A DNA stretch of 64,000 bases from Desmospora profundinema (GCF_031454155.1 NZ_JAVDQG010000003.1:434001-498000), one strand, 5' to 3'. Shown: positions 15,494-25,820, counted from the first letter of the stretch. Made by a program: numbers and translations. The notes: generated from the sequence alone by a model not told the origin.

Positions 15494-17071
15494 GTGTGGG
15501 TAGAGATCGGAAACCAGCTCAGACAAGGCAGGGAGTCGGCGGGACTCTCCTTTGAAGAGATCCAGAGTAAAATGCAGATCGACACGATTTCCTTGCGGGC
15601 GCTGGAAAGCGGGGATTTTGACAAGCTGGGCAGCCCATTTACCGTCCGTTCTTACATACGTGCATACGCCAAGCATGTGGGATTGGAACCGACCTATCTG
15701 CTGAAGCATTACCGTCGATTGGAGCAGACAGGCGTTATGCCCGCGATTGATCCAGAGGGATTCAGCAATACCAACACTCATCCCCCCCTGTCGGCGCCAT
15801 CCCCGGGTCACCCCCAGGGAACGGATCAGTTTCAGGCGCTTCCAGGTGCTTCCCAAGAAGAAGAGTATGATCCATTCAAAAATCATCCCACCCGCCAAAC
15901 CGACCCGCAGGAAGCGGCATACGACCCGTATGCGTCTACGGCTTTCGATGACGTGTCGGTTCCGGAACAGCAGATTCCGTCCCGTTCCAACGCCGGGTCA
16001 AAGCGGACGGGAAGTAAAAGAACGGAAGCGTTAAAGCTGCCCGCTTTGAAAAAAAGAAACAGCGGCAAGCACCGGACTCCGGAGGGGGGAGCGACAGATG
16101 GGGCCGCTTACGGAGACTGGACAACCCCCGAGCCGGAGCTTCGCTCTTTCAGGCAGCGCCGAGTGATTACAGATCGGATGGTAGATGACCCGTATGGAGA
16201 TTCCGACGGGGGATACCATTGGGATGATGATCAGAATGTGGGGGCATGGGATGATCATGAAGTAGCATATGGCCCTGATTCCGCCTGGGAAGGATATCCG
16301 GAAACGGCTGCCGGTGTGGAAGAAGCCGCCGGTTGGGATGATATGGAGCCCCTTTCCCGTCGTTCCGACCGTCATGCCCATTCCCGGCAGTCTTCGTCTG
16401 GCCGTCTTGCCGCCACCTCTTCAAATGAAGACGAATCAGGCTGGGATTTACAGACCCCGTCCCGTTCCCGTTCCGGACGGGAACGGTCTGTCATTGTTTC
16501 CGGGCCTCCGGCTCTGGTGGATTCCCATACGGATGCGGGGCCGCCCTCCCGTTCTGGTCGGCGTCATGTGGTCGACCGGGGAAAGAAAATGAGCAACTGG
16601 TTGACCCGAAAAAGATGGATATTGGTCGTGGCTGCAGTCATCGTATTGATTCCGGTATCCGTATTGGCGTACAACAACATCAAAGGCGATTCTCCTGATG
16701 AAACAGCGGCTACGAAATCCAATGATGGGCCGACGGCTGCAGGCGATTCCAGTGTAGGAGTGGCATCGGTGATTTCCATGAATAAGACACCATCACTGGG
16801 AGAGTACAAATTGAGCGAACCGGATATCGTCTCTTTTACGTTTAAGGCGAAAGGTTCCAGCAGTTGGATTCAGATTCGGGAGCAACAAAATCCGGATGAT
16901 GGATATATAAAGGATTTCACACTGCAACCAGGAGAAGAGTACCCCTATAATCACCTTGAGGAAGCGTCTAACGATGTCTGGGTTACGATTGGAAACCCTG
17001 AAAATATCACCATGACGATTAATGGACAAGAGGTGGATACCACCAAATCCATTCATGTGACAAGGGAATAG
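15494..17071 (+). CDS. RodZ-like protein with long low-complexity linker
   Basis: 525 residues from GTG at 15494 (AGCGGAGG eight bases upstream; an in-frame GTG at 15485 overlaps that site). Residues ~1-75: a RodZ-type HTH (IGNQLRQGRESAGLSFEEIQ, then SPFTVRSYIRAYAKHVGLEP). Residues ~80-365: a hydrophilic Pro/Ser/Asp/Arg-rich linker. One transmembrane helix (WILVVAAVIVLIPVSVLAY, ~375). Residues ~400-525: the periplasm-side DUF4115 domain. RodZ links MreB to the cell-wall elongation machinery. Bacillus RodZ is ~300 residues, so the cytoplasmic linker is much enlarged. It ends in its own terminator. Confidence 0.88.
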   Translation: MWVEIGNQLRQGRESAGLSFEEIQSKMQIDTISLRALESGDFDKLGSPFTVRSYIRAYAKHVGLEPTYLLKHYRRLEQTGVMPAIDPEGFSNTNTHPPLSAPSPGHPQGTDQFQALPGASQEEEYDPFKNHPTRQTDPQEAAYDPYASTAFDDVSVPEQQIPSRSNAGSKRTGSKRTEALKLPALKKRNSGKHRTPEGGATDGAAYGDWTTPEPELRSFRQRRVITDRMVDDPYGDSDGGYHWDDDQNVGAWDDHEVAYGPDSAWEGYPETAAGVEEAAGWDDMEPLSRRSDRHAHSRQSSSGRLAATSSNEDESGWDLQTPSRSRSGRERSVIVSGPPALVDSHTDAGPPSRSGRRHVVDRGKKMSNWLTRKRWILVVAAVIVLIPVSVLAYNNIKGDSPDETAATKSNDGPTAAGDSSVGVASVISMNKTPSLGEYKLSEPDIVSFTFKAKGSSSWIQIREQQNPDDGYIKDFTLQPGEEYPYNHLEEASNDVWVTIGNPENITMTINGQEVDTTKSIHVTRE

Positions 17072-17108
17072 AGACAGAACGGAACACATGGTTTGTCATT
17101 TGCGTATG

Positions 17109-17130
17109 CCTCCTGCCGGGAGGTTTTTTT
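17109..17130 (+). terminator. rho-independent terminator of the RodZ-like gene
   Basis: CCTCC / GGAGG stem extended by a G-C pair, five-base loop, seven T. Confidence 0.85.
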
Positions 17131-17144
17131 GTTACGATCCGCTT

Positions 17145-17173
17145 TTGACCGGGTTTCAATCCCGTGATATACT
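17145..17173 (+). promoter_or_regulatory. sigma-A promoter of bioBC
   Basis: -35 TTGACC, 17-base spacer, -10 TATACT. Start predicted near 17180, directly before the BirA operator. Confidence 0.8.
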
Positions 17174-17182
17174 CAAGCTGAT

Positions 17183-17213
17183 TTGTAAACTTAAACATAA
17201 TAAAGGTTTACAT
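17183..17213 (+). promoter_or_regulatory. BirA operator of the biotin genes
   Basis: TTGTAAAC and GGTTTACA half-sites separated by 14 bases. This is the known spaced BirA operator (compare the E. coli bio operator, TTGTAAACC and GGTTTACAA). It sits at the transcription start, so biotin-loaded BirA would block initiation. Confidence 0.85.
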
Positions 17214-17286
17214 TTATTTTTCATCTGATTTTTTTGAAACATTATGAGAATGAATCTTTTTCATGGTAGGATGGGAGGAGAACGTG

Positions 17287-18291
17287 ATGGGAAACAGGGT
17301 GGGGATCCACACTGGATTTTGGGGAGAATTGGCGAGACAGGCGCTGGCGGGAGAACGGTTAACCATGGAAGAGGGGCTGGCGGTTCTTCGGTCCGATGAT
17401 GACCAGCTGCTGCCGTTGTTGCAGGCGGCATACCAGGTCCGGAAACATTTTTTTGGCAATCGCGTCAAACTGAATATGATCGTAAACGCCAAAAGTGGAC
17501 TCTGTCCAGAAGACTGCGGATACTGTTCCCAGTCGATCGTCTCCCAGGCGCCTATTGAGAAGTATCCGTTGATGGAAAAAGAGACCCTGGTGAAAGGGGC
17601 GCGAGAGGCACGCAACCGCAAGGCGGGAACGTATTGCATTGTGGCCAGCGGCCGCAGACCCACCGACCGGGAGGTGGATGCGGTTTGTGAAGCGGTCAGG
17701 GAGATTAAAAATGAGTGGCCCATGAAGATTTGCGCCTGTTTGGGCTTGCTGACCGAATCTCAGGCAACCCGGCTCAAGGAAGCGGGAGTGGACCGTTACA
17801 ATCACAACCTGAACACCCATCAAGACCACCATGCCAATATCACCACCACTCATACTTATGAGGACAGAGTAAGGACGGTTGAACGGGTGAAGCAGGCAGG
17901 GATTTCTCCTTGTTCCGGGTGTATCGTCGGTATGGGAGAGAGTGACGAACAGATTGTGGAGCTGGCGTATGCCTTGAGAGAGCTGGACGCGGATTCGATT
18001 CCTGTCAATTTCTTACACGCTGTTCCCGGCACCCCTATGGAGGGGATGGATTTGCTGGATCCCCGTCGTTGTCTGCGTGTGTTGGCGTTGTTCCGCTTGG
18101 TGTGTCCTTCCAAGGAGATCCGGGTATCCGGAGGGCGGGAAGTACAGCTGGGAACGTTGCAGCCACTCTCCCTGTATGCGGCGAATGCGCTGTTTGTGGG
18201 AGATTATCTGACCACTGAAGGACAGGTGGCGGAGCAGGATCACCAGATGATCCGGGACTTGGGATTTGAAATCGAGGAATGCGCCTACTGA
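17287..18291 (+). CDS. bioB: biotin synthase
   Basis: 334 residues from ATG at 17287 with GGGAGGAG upstream; the longer frame from 17263 covers the site and is rejected. Radical-SAM enzyme that inserts sulfur into dethiobiotin. The 4Fe-4S cysteines Cys73, Cys77, Cys80 are in GLCPEDCGYCSQS; the 2Fe-2S ligands include the cysteines of AGTYCIVASGR and KICACLG and the Arg of the C-terminal SGGREVQLG. Followed 84 bases on by bioC; bioA, bioD and bioF are not in the window. Confidence 0.96.
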   Translation: MGNRVGIHTGFWGELARQALAGERLTMEEGLAVLRSDDDQLLPLLQAAYQVRKHFFGNRVKLNMIVNAKSGLCPEDCGYCSQSIVSQAPIEKYPLMEKETLVKGAREARNRKAGTYCIVASGRRPTDREVDAVCEAVREIKNEWPMKICACLGLLTESQATRLKEAGVDRYNHNLNTHQDHHANITTTHTYEDRVRTVERVKQAGISPCSGCIVGMGESDEQIVELAYALRELDADSIPVNFLHAVPGTPMEGMDLLDPRRCLRVLALFRLVCPSKEIRVSGGREVQLGTLQPLSLYAANALFVGDYLTTEGQVAEQDHQMIRDLGFEIEECAY

Positions 18292-18375
18292 TGGAGTCAG
18301 GGTGTCTGTTTAGGGGGGATCGGACACGTGGATCACTCCGAAGGAGGCGCCGTTGGTTGAAGGGGCGATGGAGAG

Positions 18376-19230
18376 GTGAAGCAGAGTAAGGAGCAGATGG
18401 CTCGTGCGTTTAACCAGCTTGCCGATATTTTTGACCGTCAGGCGGTTATTCAGAAGCGAATGGCCCACCGGATTATACAAACCCTGGACGAACAGAAGGT
18501 GGATGCGAAAGAGATCGTGGAGGTGGGGTGCGGTACCGGCTATCTGACTCAATTATTGTGTGACCGTTTTCCTCATGCACGACTGACAGTGGTCGACTTT
18601 TCGGAAAACATGGTGCGATGGGCTCGCCGGGGGCTGGAGGGATGCCACGGCTCCAGTATTCGATTTGTGGTCGCCGACGCGGAGACCATGGAATGGGAGG
18701 AAGGTCGATACGATTTGGTGGCATCCAACGCGACCATCCATTGGTTTAATCAACCGTCGCAAACCTTGAGCAGGTTGGTGAGGGCGCTTACGGACGGGGG
18801 TTTTTTTGTGGCGTCCACCTTTGGTCCTGACACCTGGCAGGAATTGCAGGAGCTGTATGCAGAAGAGATTAGCGGAGAGGACGACCTGTTCTCAGAGTGG
18901 GATCCCGATTGTATGCGGTCGGTGTCCGAATGGGAGGAGATCCTTCTTCATACGGGGCTTTACCGCCCGCAATCCATGGTGTGCTGGCATCGGAAAACAT
19001 ACCGGGATTGCCATCACTTTCTAAAGACGATTCAGCATCTAGGAGGATCCTGTGTATTTGGCCAAAAGCGGTTTTGGGAGATGGAGGAGCCACCGGTGAT
19101 TCGCATGATGGAACGATATGACCGGGCATACCGCCAGGATGGAGACGTTTATGCCACCTACCAACTGGTGCAGTTTTTTGGCCGAAAGATGGACGGCCTA
19201 AAACGAAAGACTCGCACGGGAGAAGTGTAA
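18376..19230 (+). CDS. bioC: malonyl-ACP O-methyltransferase BioC
   Basis: 284 residues from GTG at 18376 (GGAGAG upstream). Class I SAM methyltransferase: VEVGCGTGYLTQLL (motif I), LTVVDFSENMV, then VASNATIHWF, the BioC-type stretch around the acceptor site. The N-terminal ARAFNQLADIFDRQAVIQKRM also matches BioC. It methylates malonyl-ACP to enter pimelate synthesis through fatty-acid elongation. Lies 84 bases after bioB, under the same promoter and BirA operator, which supports BioC over an unrelated methyltransferase. Confidence 0.9.
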   Translation: MKQSKEQMARAFNQLADIFDRQAVIQKRMAHRIIQTLDEQKVDAKEIVEVGCGTGYLTQLLCDRFPHARLTVVDFSENMVRWARRGLEGCHGSSIRFVVADAETMEWEEGRYDLVASNATIHWFNQPSQTLSRLVRALTDGGFFVASTFGPDTWQELQELYAEEISGEDDLFSEWDPDCMRSVSEWEEILLHTGLYRPQSMVCWHRKTYRDCHHFLKTIQHLGGSCVFGQKRFWEMEEPPVIRMMERYDRAYRQDGDVYATYQLVQFFGRKMDGLKRKTRTGEV

Positions 19231-19325
19231 TACCGGTTGGCAAAAAAGCGATTGTCCAAAAATGAATGAGAGCCTTCGGTTCCGGCTGAACAGCCGGGCC
19301 GATTTTTATGTTGGAGGGAAGCGGA

Positions 19326-20255
19326 ATGGAGATTACGTTTTTGGGGACAGGTGGGGGCATTCCCTCTAAGGATCGGAACGTCGCTTCCCTCGCTTTGCGA
19401 TGGACGGAGCGGAGAGGTCGGACGTGGTTATTCGATTGCGGGGAAGGGACACAGCACCAGATCCTACGTTCGCCTGTGCGTTTACCCCGGGTGGATCGGG
19501 TGTTTATTACGCATTTGCACGGGGATCACATCTTTGGTTTGCCTGGGTTGTTGGGGAGCCGTTCCTTCCAAGGGGCGGAATCATCCTTGTTCATTCATGC
19601 GCCGGAGGGGTTGCGCCCGTTTGTGGAAGCATCATTGAAAGCGAGTGCCACCCACCTTCGTTACTCCCTGGAGTGGCGGGAGCTGACAGAGGGAAAATGG
19701 ACCACCGAAGAGGGGGTCCGTGTGGAAGTGGCCAAGCTGTCCCACTCTGTTCCTTCTTATGGTTTTCGAATCGAAGAGCCGGATCAGCCGGGTTGTTTGG
19801 ATGTCAGTAAACTGCAGGCGGAAGGCATTTCGCCGGGACCGGTTTATCGGGATTTAAAGCGGGGGGAAACGGTACGTCTGCCGGATGGCCGTATTCTCTA
19901 CGGAGAACAGTATCGAAGACCGGATCGACCGGGGCGGGTGATCGCCATCTTGGGAGACACCCGTCCCACAGAGGAAGCGGTCCGGTTGGCGCGAGGGGCG
20001 GATTTGCTGATCCACGAGGCTACCTTTCGAAAGGGGCGGGAAGACTTGGCCGCAAAACATGGCCACACCACTTCGGTCCAAGCGGCTCAAATCGCGGTGC
20101 GGGCGGGGGTGGGAGGATTGCTTCTGACGCACATCAGCCCCCGCTATTCAAATGCAGAGGCGGCAGAGCTGGAAGAAGAGGCGCGCAAGCAGTTTCCAAA
20201 TACGGATGTGGTTGTCGACGGGCAAACGGTGACAGTGGTGCCTGCAGGAGGGTAA
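19326..20255 (+). CDS. rnz: ribonuclease Z
   Basis: 309 residues from ATG at 19326 (TTGGAGGGAAGCGG upstream). Metallo-beta-lactamase fold; HLHGDH zinc motif at 63-68, VAKLSHSVPSYGFR, the ILGDTRPT aspartate and HGHTTSVQAAQ. It trims the 3' ends of tRNA precursors. Length and motifs are standard for the bacterial tRNase Z short form. A stem (CGGCT/AGCCG) with five T just upstream at ~19278 may end bioC transcription. Confidence 0.94.
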   Translation: MEITFLGTGGGIPSKDRNVASLALRWTERRGRTWLFDCGEGTQHQILRSPVRLPRVDRVFITHLHGDHIFGLPGLLGSRSFQGAESSLFIHAPEGLRPFVEASLKASATHLRYSLEWRELTEGKWTTEEGVRVEVAKLSHSVPSYGFRIEEPDQPGCLDVSKLQAEGISPGPVYRDLKRGETVRLPDGRILYGEQYRRPDRPGRVIAILGDTRPTEEAVRLARGADLLIHEATFRKGREDLAAKHGHTTSVQAAQIAVRAGVGGLLLTHISPRYSNAEAAELEEEARKQFPNTDVVVDGQTVTVVPAGG

Positions 20256-20549
20256 CGCTGTTTGCTGCTGTTGCAGGTGATTGGCCATTTAGTCGTCGCT
20301 GATTGGAATGGATGAGAAAAGGGGATATTCTTACCAAAGAGCCCGGTTCACTAGGAAAACATTTCAAAAAAGGGTTGAGCGCTTTTGGTATCGAAGAATA
20401 AAGGGGAATCCGCGCCCTTTCGGAACGGGGCGAAGGAGGTGATCCCCATCCCGGTCTGCATTCGTCTGGTATTACCCCCTCCCGTCCGTTCATACACGCA
20501 TTGACGGGCGGGAGCAAAAGGAATCCCGCCTGATTCATTATCGGGGGGG

Positions 20550-21458
20550 ATGTTCGTGAAAATCGGATTATGGTGGGTTTGTTTGGGAGCGATCGGTTGG
20601 GGTACCGCCGGCTTGGCGGCCAAGTTTCTGGTCCTCAACCATGATATGACTCCGTTGGAAATCGGGGCATGGCGCCTGGTGATCGGGGCTCCGCTCTTAT
20701 TGGCAGCGGCGGCCTGGGAAAGCAGAGGCCATGTGTTTATCTCCCCCGGTATGAGGGGAATAGGCTGGATTTTGTTGTTTGGACTCGCCTTGGCGGGTTA
20801 CCAGGTTGCTTATTTCAGCGCGGTAGACCGGACGTTGGTGTCCACCGCAACCTTGTTGACAGTATGTACCGCGCCGCTATTGGTGGCGGCGTTTTCGGCT
20901 TGGAAGCTGCGTGAGCCGTTGGGATCGAAAACGATGCTCGCGTTGGGGTTGGGCATGGCCGGTGTCACGCTGGTGATCGGCATTGGCGGATTGATCGCCA
21001 TAGCCGATTCCCGTTTTTGGATGGGAAATCTCCTCGCTTTGGGAGCGGCAGTCTGTTATGGTGGTTATACATTGGTAGGAAAACATTTGGTTCGGTGGAT
21101 TCCTCCCTTTCGAACCGTGGCAGCCGCGTTTGTGGTGGGAGCGGTGATCTTGCTTCCCTTTATCGGATGGCCACCGTCCTCCTGGGTGGCATGGGGTCTC
21201 CTCCTGTATCTGGGGGTGGTTCCCACGGCATTGGCCTATCTGTTATACATGACAGGGTTAAAACGGACCAGTGCCACCCGGGCGTCTATCGCCGCGTTGC
21301 TGGAACCGTTGACTGCATCTTTACTCGCCGTCTGGTTGTTGGGAGAGCGGTTGCCGCCGGCGGGGTGGCTGGGAGCATTTTTGCTGCTGTCTTCCCTGAT
21401 GGTGATGGTCCTTCCTGAACGCAAACAAAATTCCACTCCGCCTGATACGATCGTTTAA
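20550..21458 (+). CDS. EamA/DMT-family transporter
   Basis: 302 residues, ten hydrophobic helices in two EamA repeats (residues ~8-140 and ~150-290). The first has the typical WGTAGLAAKFLV, the second YGGYTLVGKHLV and TALAYLLYMTGLKRTSATRA. ATG at 20550 behind GGGGGG, with an in-frame GTG two codons on as an alternative. Such proteins export metabolites or amino acids; the substrate cannot be read from sequence. The 294-base gap before it contains no gene. Confidence 0.88.
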   Translation: MFVKIGLWWVCLGAIGWGTAGLAAKFLVLNHDMTPLEIGAWRLVIGAPLLLAAAAWESRGHVFISPGMRGIGWILLFGLALAGYQVAYFSAVDRTLVSTATLLTVCTAPLLVAAFSAWKLREPLGSKTMLALGLGMAGVTLVIGIGGLIAIADSRFWMGNLLALGAAVCYGGYTLVGKHLVRWIPPFRTVAAAFVVGAVILLPFIGWPPSSWVAWGLLLYLGVVPTALAYLLYMTGLKRTSATRASIAALLEPLTASLLAVWLLGERLPPAGWLGAFLLLSSLMVMVLPERKQNSTPPDTIV

Positions 21459-21545
21459 AAGCGTCGGCAAAACGGGAATAACATAGGAACACGTTGATGA
21501 ACCATCACTGAAAAATGGGATAACCTTAAGAAGGGGGCATGTTCC

Positions 21546-21779
21546 TTGGCTTTTGTAATCACTTCACCATGTAAAGACGAACTGGCGGCTGAATGCGTGG
21601 AAGTATGTCCGGTGGATTGCATTCACGGGGATGACGTCATGTATTACATCGATCCGGACACTTGCATCGAATGCGGGGCATGTGAGCCGGTCTGCCCGGT
21701 GGAAGCCATCTTCGAAGAAGACATGGTGCCAGAGGAAGAAAAAGAGTACATCGAGATCAACGCCAATTTTTACAAGTGA
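21546..21779 (+). CDS. 7Fe-type ferredoxin
   Basis: 77 residues from TTG at 21546 (AAGAAGGGGG upstream). Two cluster motifs: an N-terminal CX7CX3CP set (CKDELAAECVEVCPVDC), typical for a 3Fe-4S site, and CIECGACEPVCPVEAI for a 4Fe-4S site. The tail is acidic and short. This class carries electrons at low potential to oxidoreductases. It stands alone, with its own terminator, upstream of the fad operon. Confidence 0.93.
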   Translation: MAFVITSPCKDELAAECVEVCPVDCIHGDDVMYYIDPDTCIECGACEPVCPVEAIFEEDMVPEEEKEYIEINANFYK

Positions 21780-21789
21780 TCCAGACCGG

Positions 21790-21815
21790 GCGGGTGCGAG
21801 GGAGCACCCGCTTTT
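21790..21815 (+). terminator. terminator of ferredoxin gene
   Basis: Eight-bp stem GCGGGTGC / GCACCCGC, six-base loop, four T. Confidence 0.85.
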
Positions 21816-21892
21816 GCGTGGATGGTGATACCGGTAATCCGATTCTGCATGGACATGTTGATAATCGATCGAAAAGAACCAGGAGAATGAAT

Positions 21893-21985
21893 TTGAAAAA
21901 TATGGATCATTCCCGAAAGAACATCGAAAAAATTGGGGGTGCACCCCTTGACGGGAGCCTGGATCAGATAAATAATAATATTTGA
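21893..21985 (+). CDS. possible 30-residue peptide before the fad operon
   Basis: TTG at 21893 has CCAGGAGA about seven bases upstream and opens a 30-codon frame, hydrophilic, with a KIGGAPLDGSL stretch and an Asn-rich end. No family is recognised. It lies after the ferredoxin terminator and before the FadR box; it could be an untranslated part of the spacer. Confidence 0.25.
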   Translation: MKNMDHSRKNIEKIGGAPLDGSLDQINNNI

Positions 21986-22084
21986 AAGGATATACGGACT
22001 CCAAAAGGAGATCCGCTCAACATGGATGTCACCGGTCTGTCCCGTCACCGATCCGAGAAGGAGAGATTTTTTTTACCCCAATAA

Positions 22085-22102
22085 TGAATGACTGTTCATT
22101 CA
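22085..22102. promoter_or_regulatory. FadR operator of fadNAE
   Basis: TGAATGACTGTTCATTCA, matching 16 of 18 bases of the Bacillus FadR (YsiA) consensus TGAATGAMTAMTCATTCA. About 47 bases before fadN. Long-chain acyl-CoA would release FadR and turn on the operon. Confidence 0.9.
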
Positions 22103-22149
22103 TGGGGTTGGAGGGTTGGACGGTTTCAAGCTGAAAGGAGGAATCTTTG

Positions 22150-24552
22150 TTGGCGAGAATCAAGCAAGCAGCCGTGATTGGCGCCGGTGTGATGGGAGCG
22201 GCCATCGCCGGGCACCTGGCTAACGCCGGCATTCGCACATTGCTGTTGGATATCGTCCCCAATAAGTTGACCGAAAAAGAAGAAGCGAAAGGACTGACCC
22301 TGGAGGATAAATCCGTTCGCAACCGGTTGGCACGCACCGGGTTGGAGCGGCTCCTCAAGGAAAAGCCGGCTCCATTGTTCCACAAGAAGATTGCGGAACG
22401 GATCGAAGTGGGCAACCTGGAAGACGACTTGGCCCGTTTAGGCGAGGCGGATTGGGTGATTGAAGCAGTCGTTGAGAATCTCAAAATCAAGCAGGACCTG
22501 TTCAGCCGCATTGAGAAGGTTTGGAAGCCGGGAATGATCGTCAGTTCCAACACTTCCGGCATCTCTATCCGGGATATGGTGAAGGAGTGTTCCCCGGAGT
22601 TTCGCAAGCACTTTTTGGGAACGCACTTCTTTAATCCGCCCCGTTATATGAAATTGTTGGAGATCATTCCCACTCCTGACACGGATGCAGCCATTGTCGA
22701 AGAGATGAAAGCGTTTGCTGAAGAGGGGCTCGGCAAGGGTGTGGTGTTTGCCAAAGATACCCCCAACTTCATTGCGAATCGCATCGGGGTGTATGGACTT
22801 GCCATCACCTTCCAAAAGATGCTGGAAGACGGCCTCGGTCCGGATGAAGTGGATACGGTGACCGGTCGCGCGATGGGTCGGCCAAAAAGTGCGACGTTTC
22901 GCACACTGGATCTGGTCGGGCTGGACACCTTTATACACGTTTCCAACAACGTCCGGGAAAACGTAGATGATCCTGATGAGAAAAAGGCGTTCGAAGTGCC
23001 GGCTCTGCTGCAGAAGATGGTGGAGAAAGGATGGCTCGGTGCCAAGAGCGGGCAAGGGTTTTTCAAAAAGGTGAAAGGGCAGAAAGGAAGCGAGATCCTG
23101 GTCCTGGATCCCGCAACCGGGGAGTATCGCCCCCGTAAGAAATTGAAAGCCCCCTCCCTGGAAATGGCGAAACGGGCGAAGACGAAAAAAGAACAATTTC
23201 GCGCCTTGGTCTACGCCAACGATGCCGCCGGCAAACTGGCGTGGCACATCACGAAAAAAGTGCTGCTCTATTCCGCCTCCCGCATCCCGGAAATCGCCGA
23301 CGACATCGTCAGTGTCGACCGGGCCATGCGTTGGGGATTCAACTGGGATTTGGGTCCCTTCGAAGTATGGGATGCCATCGGAGTGGAAAAATCCGTCGCC
23401 AAGATGAGGGAGGAAGGAGAGACGATCCCGCCGCTGGTGGAGGAACTGCTGGCAAAGGGGGGCACGTCCTTCTACGACCGGCAACCGGATCATGACAAAG
23501 CGTTCCACCTCGGCGGTACCTTCTCCGAAGTGGAAGAGCACCCCAAGTTTATCTCCCTGGCACGGCTTAAAGAACAGGGGAAAGTGATCCAATCCAATCG
23601 GGGAGCCAGCTTGATCGATATCGGGGACGATGTGTTGTGCTTGGAGTTCCATTCCCCCAAAAATGCGATCGCCGCCGATATCATCCAGATGATCAACACA
23701 TCTGTGAAAGAAGTGTCGGCCAATTGGCGCGGATTGGTGGTGGGGAACCAGGGAGCCAACTTCTGTGTGGGTGCCAATCTGATGTTGATTCTGATGGAAG
23801 CCCAGGATCAGAACTGGCCTGAGTTGGACCTGATGGTGCGCCAGTTCCAGAAGGCGATGGGTTCCCTTAGGACGATGGATCGTCCCGTGGTGGCGGCACC
23901 TTTCGGCATGACCCTGGGAGGCGGTGTGGAAGTCTCCTTGCCGGCAGACCGTCTCCAGGCTTCCTCCGAGACCTATATGGGACTGGTGGAAACTGGTGTC
24001 GGCCTGATCCCCGGTGGCGGAGGCAACAAAGAGATGCTTCTGCGCTGGACCGCTGACGTGGATCCCAAGGACGCCATCGGTTTACAAAACCGAGTCAATA
24101 AGGTGTTTGAAACGATCGCGATGGCCAAAGTTTCCACCAGTGCCGAAGAGGCTAAGGACCATGGTTTCCTGCGGGAAGGGTTGGATGGAGTGAGCCTCAA
24201 TCAGGACCATCTGATCTTCGATGCCAAAGAACAGGTGCTGGCCCTCTCCCGTACGGGATATCGAGCTCCAGAGCCGAAGAAGATCCCCGTCGTGGGAGAA
24301 ACGGGATACAACACCTTGCGGTTGGGTGCATACGGGCTGCTCCAGTCCGGCTATATCAGTGAGCACGATTATAAGATCGCAAGCAAGTTGGCTTATGTCC
24401 TTTCCGGGGGAACGGTTCCGGAGGGAACGCTGGTGGATGAGCAATACCTGCTCGACATCGAACGGGAAGCATTCCTCAGCTTGGCGGGGGAACCCAAGTC
24501 TCAGCAACGGATGCAATATATGCTGACCAAAAACAAACCGCTGCGCAACTGA
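22150..24552 (+). CDS. fadN: 3-hydroxyacyl-CoA dehydrogenase / enoyl-CoA hydratase (FadN)
   Basis: 800 residues. AAAGGAGG is followed by two TTG codons; the second (22150) has the better eight-base spacing. Order as in Bacillus FadN: NAD-binding dehydrogenase first ([20 protein letters not shown], then SNTSGISI and [15 protein letters not shown]) and a crotonase-like hydratase in the C-terminal half ([35 protein letters not shown]). Carries out the two middle steps of fatty-acid beta-oxidation. First gene of fadN-fadA-fadE, 47 bases before fadA; FadR box upstream. Confidence 0.95.
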   Translation: MARIKQAAVIGAGVMGAAIAGHLANAGIRTLLLDIVPNKLTEKEEAKGLTLEDKSVRNRLARTGLERLLKEKPAPLFHKKIAERIEVGNLEDDLARLGEADWVIEAVVENLKIKQDLFSRIEKVWKPGMIVSSNTSGISIRDMVKECSPEFRKHFLGTHFFNPPRYMKLLEIIPTPDTDAAIVEEMKAFAEEGLGKGVVFAKDTPNFIANRIGVYGLAITFQKMLEDGLGPDEVDTVTGRAMGRPKSATFRTLDLVGLDTFIHVSNNVRENVDDPDEKKAFEVPALLQKMVEKGWLGAKSGQGFFKKVKGQKGSEILVLDPATGEYRPRKKLKAPSLEMAKRAKTKKEQFRALVYANDAAGKLAWHITKKVLLYSASRIPEIADDIVSVDRAMRWGFNWDLGPFEVWDAIGVEKSVAKMREEGETIPPLVEELLAKGGTSFYDRQPDHDKAFHLGGTFSEVEEHPKFISLARLKEQGKVIQSNRGASLIDIGDDVLCLEFHSPKNAIAADIIQMINTSVKEVSANWRGLVVGNQGANFCVGANLMLILMEAQDQNWPELDLMVRQFQKAMGSLRTMDRPVVAAPFGMTLGGGVEVSLPADRLQASSETYMGLVETGVGLIPGGGGNKEMLLRWTADVDPKDAIGLQNRVNKVFETIAMAKVSTSAEEAKDHGFLREGLDGVSLNQDHLIFDAKEQVLALSRTGYRAPEPKKIPVVGETGYNTLRLGAYGLLQSGYISEHDYKIASKLAYVLSGGTVPEGTLVDEQYLLDIEREAFLSLAGEPKSQQRMQYMLTKNKPLRN

Positions 24553-24599
24553 TCGGTCTGTGCCAGCGCCAACAACCATCCGAAGGAGGAGAGTGGAAC

Positions 24600-25781
24600 A
24601 TGCGCGAAGCAGTCATCGTCGCCGCAGCACGCACTGCCGTCGGCAAAGCGAACCGCGGGTCGTTGAAGGACACCCGCCCCGATGAATTGGGGGCGGCGGT
24701 GGTCCAGGATCTGATGAAACGGGTTCCCCAACTGGATCCCGCTGAAGTGGAAGATGTGATTATGGGCTGTTCTTTCCCGGAAGGGGAACAGGGAATGAAC
24801 GTGGGTCGTGTGATCGCCCTTCGGGCGGGATTGCCCACAACGGCTGCCGGCCTTACCATCAACCGCTTCTGCGCCTCTGGGTTGCAGTCTATCGCAATTG
24901 CGGCCCAACATGTCATGGCCGGCTATGCCGATACCGTTGTCGCCGGCGGTGTGGAGAGCATGAGTCTGGTACCGATGGGCGGCAGCAAGCCGGCACCCAA
25001 CCCTCACCTGATGGAAACGGGTCCCGAACTTTATATGTCCATGGGACATACGGCGGAGGAAGTGGCCAGCCGTTACGACGTCTCCCGGGAGGATCAGGAT
25101 CAGTTTGCGCTCCGCAGCCACCAGAATGCCGTTCAGGCCATCCAGGAAGGGAAATTCAAGGATGAGATCGTTCCGTTCACGGTGAAAAAACGGTTTGTCG
25201 GAGAAGATGGGAAATTGCATGAGGAAGAGTTTGTATTTGATACCGACGAAGGTCCCCGTCCGGATACTTCCCTGGATCGATTGGGGAAATTGAAACCCGT
25301 ATTCCGGCTCGGTGGATCTGTCACTGCAGGAAATTCCTCCCAGACCAGTGACGGAGCTGCCGGCGTGATTGTGATGTCGCGGGAAAAAGCCGAATCTCTG
25401 GGCATCAAGCCGATTGCCGTCTTCCGTTCCTTCTGCGTCGGCGGAGTCGACCCCGACGTGATGGGAATCGGTCCAATCGTGGCTGTACCCAAAGCGCTGG
25501 AAAAAGCGGGGATCACAATGGACCAGGTAGACCTGGTTGAATTGAACGAGGCATTTGCGTCTCAATCGATTCAAGTGATTCGTCACCTGGAGATGGATCC
25601 GGACAAGGTGAATGTCAACGGTGGTGCGATCGCCTTGGGCCACCCCCTGGGCTGCTCCGGTGCCAAACTGACGGTATCCATCTTGAACGAACTGGCCCGT
25701 CGCAAGCAAAAGTACGGCCTGGTCACGATGTGTATGGGCGGGGGTATGGGTGCCGCCGGTGTCTTTGAAATGGTGCAATGA
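24600..25781 (+). CDS. fadA: acetyl-CoA acyltransferase (3-ketoacyl-CoA thiolase)
   Basis: 393 residues, ATG at 24600 with AAGGAGGAGAG upstream. Thiolase: acyl-accepting cysteine in [12 protein letters not shown] (~residue 90), second site [10 protein letters not shown], and the catalytic histidine and cysteine in [17 protein letters not shown] and [14 protein letters not shown]. Releases acetyl-CoA in beta-oxidation. Middle gene of the operon. Confidence 0.96.
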   Translation: MREAVIVAAARTAVGKANRGSLKDTRPDELGAAVVQDLMKRVPQLDPAEVEDVIMGCSFPEGEQGMNVGRVIALRAGLPTTAAGLTINRFCASGLQSIAIAAQHVMAGYADTVVAGGVESMSLVPMGGSKPAPNPHLMETGPELYMSMGHTAEEVASRYDVSREDQDQFALRSHQNAVQAIQEGKFKDEIVPFTVKKRFVGEDGKLHEEEFVFDTDEGPRPDTSLDRLGKLKPVFRLGGSVTAGNSSQTSDGAAGVIVMSREKAESLGIKPIAVFRSFCVGGVDPDVMGIGPIVAVPKALEKAGITMDQVDLVELNEAFASQSIQVIRHLEMDPDKVNVNGGAIALGHPLGCSGAKLTVSILNELARRKQKYGLVTMCMGGGMGAAGVFEMVQ

Positions 25782-25820
25782 TATCCGAACGGGAAGCGAT
25801 TCATAGAGGAGGAATGGGAG

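Noticed and set aside
20432-20445. GAAGGAGGTGATCC, near-perfect complement of the 16S rRNA 3' end
   Set aside because: No start codon at a workable distance and no plausible reading frame after it; the EamA gene starts 100 bases further on.
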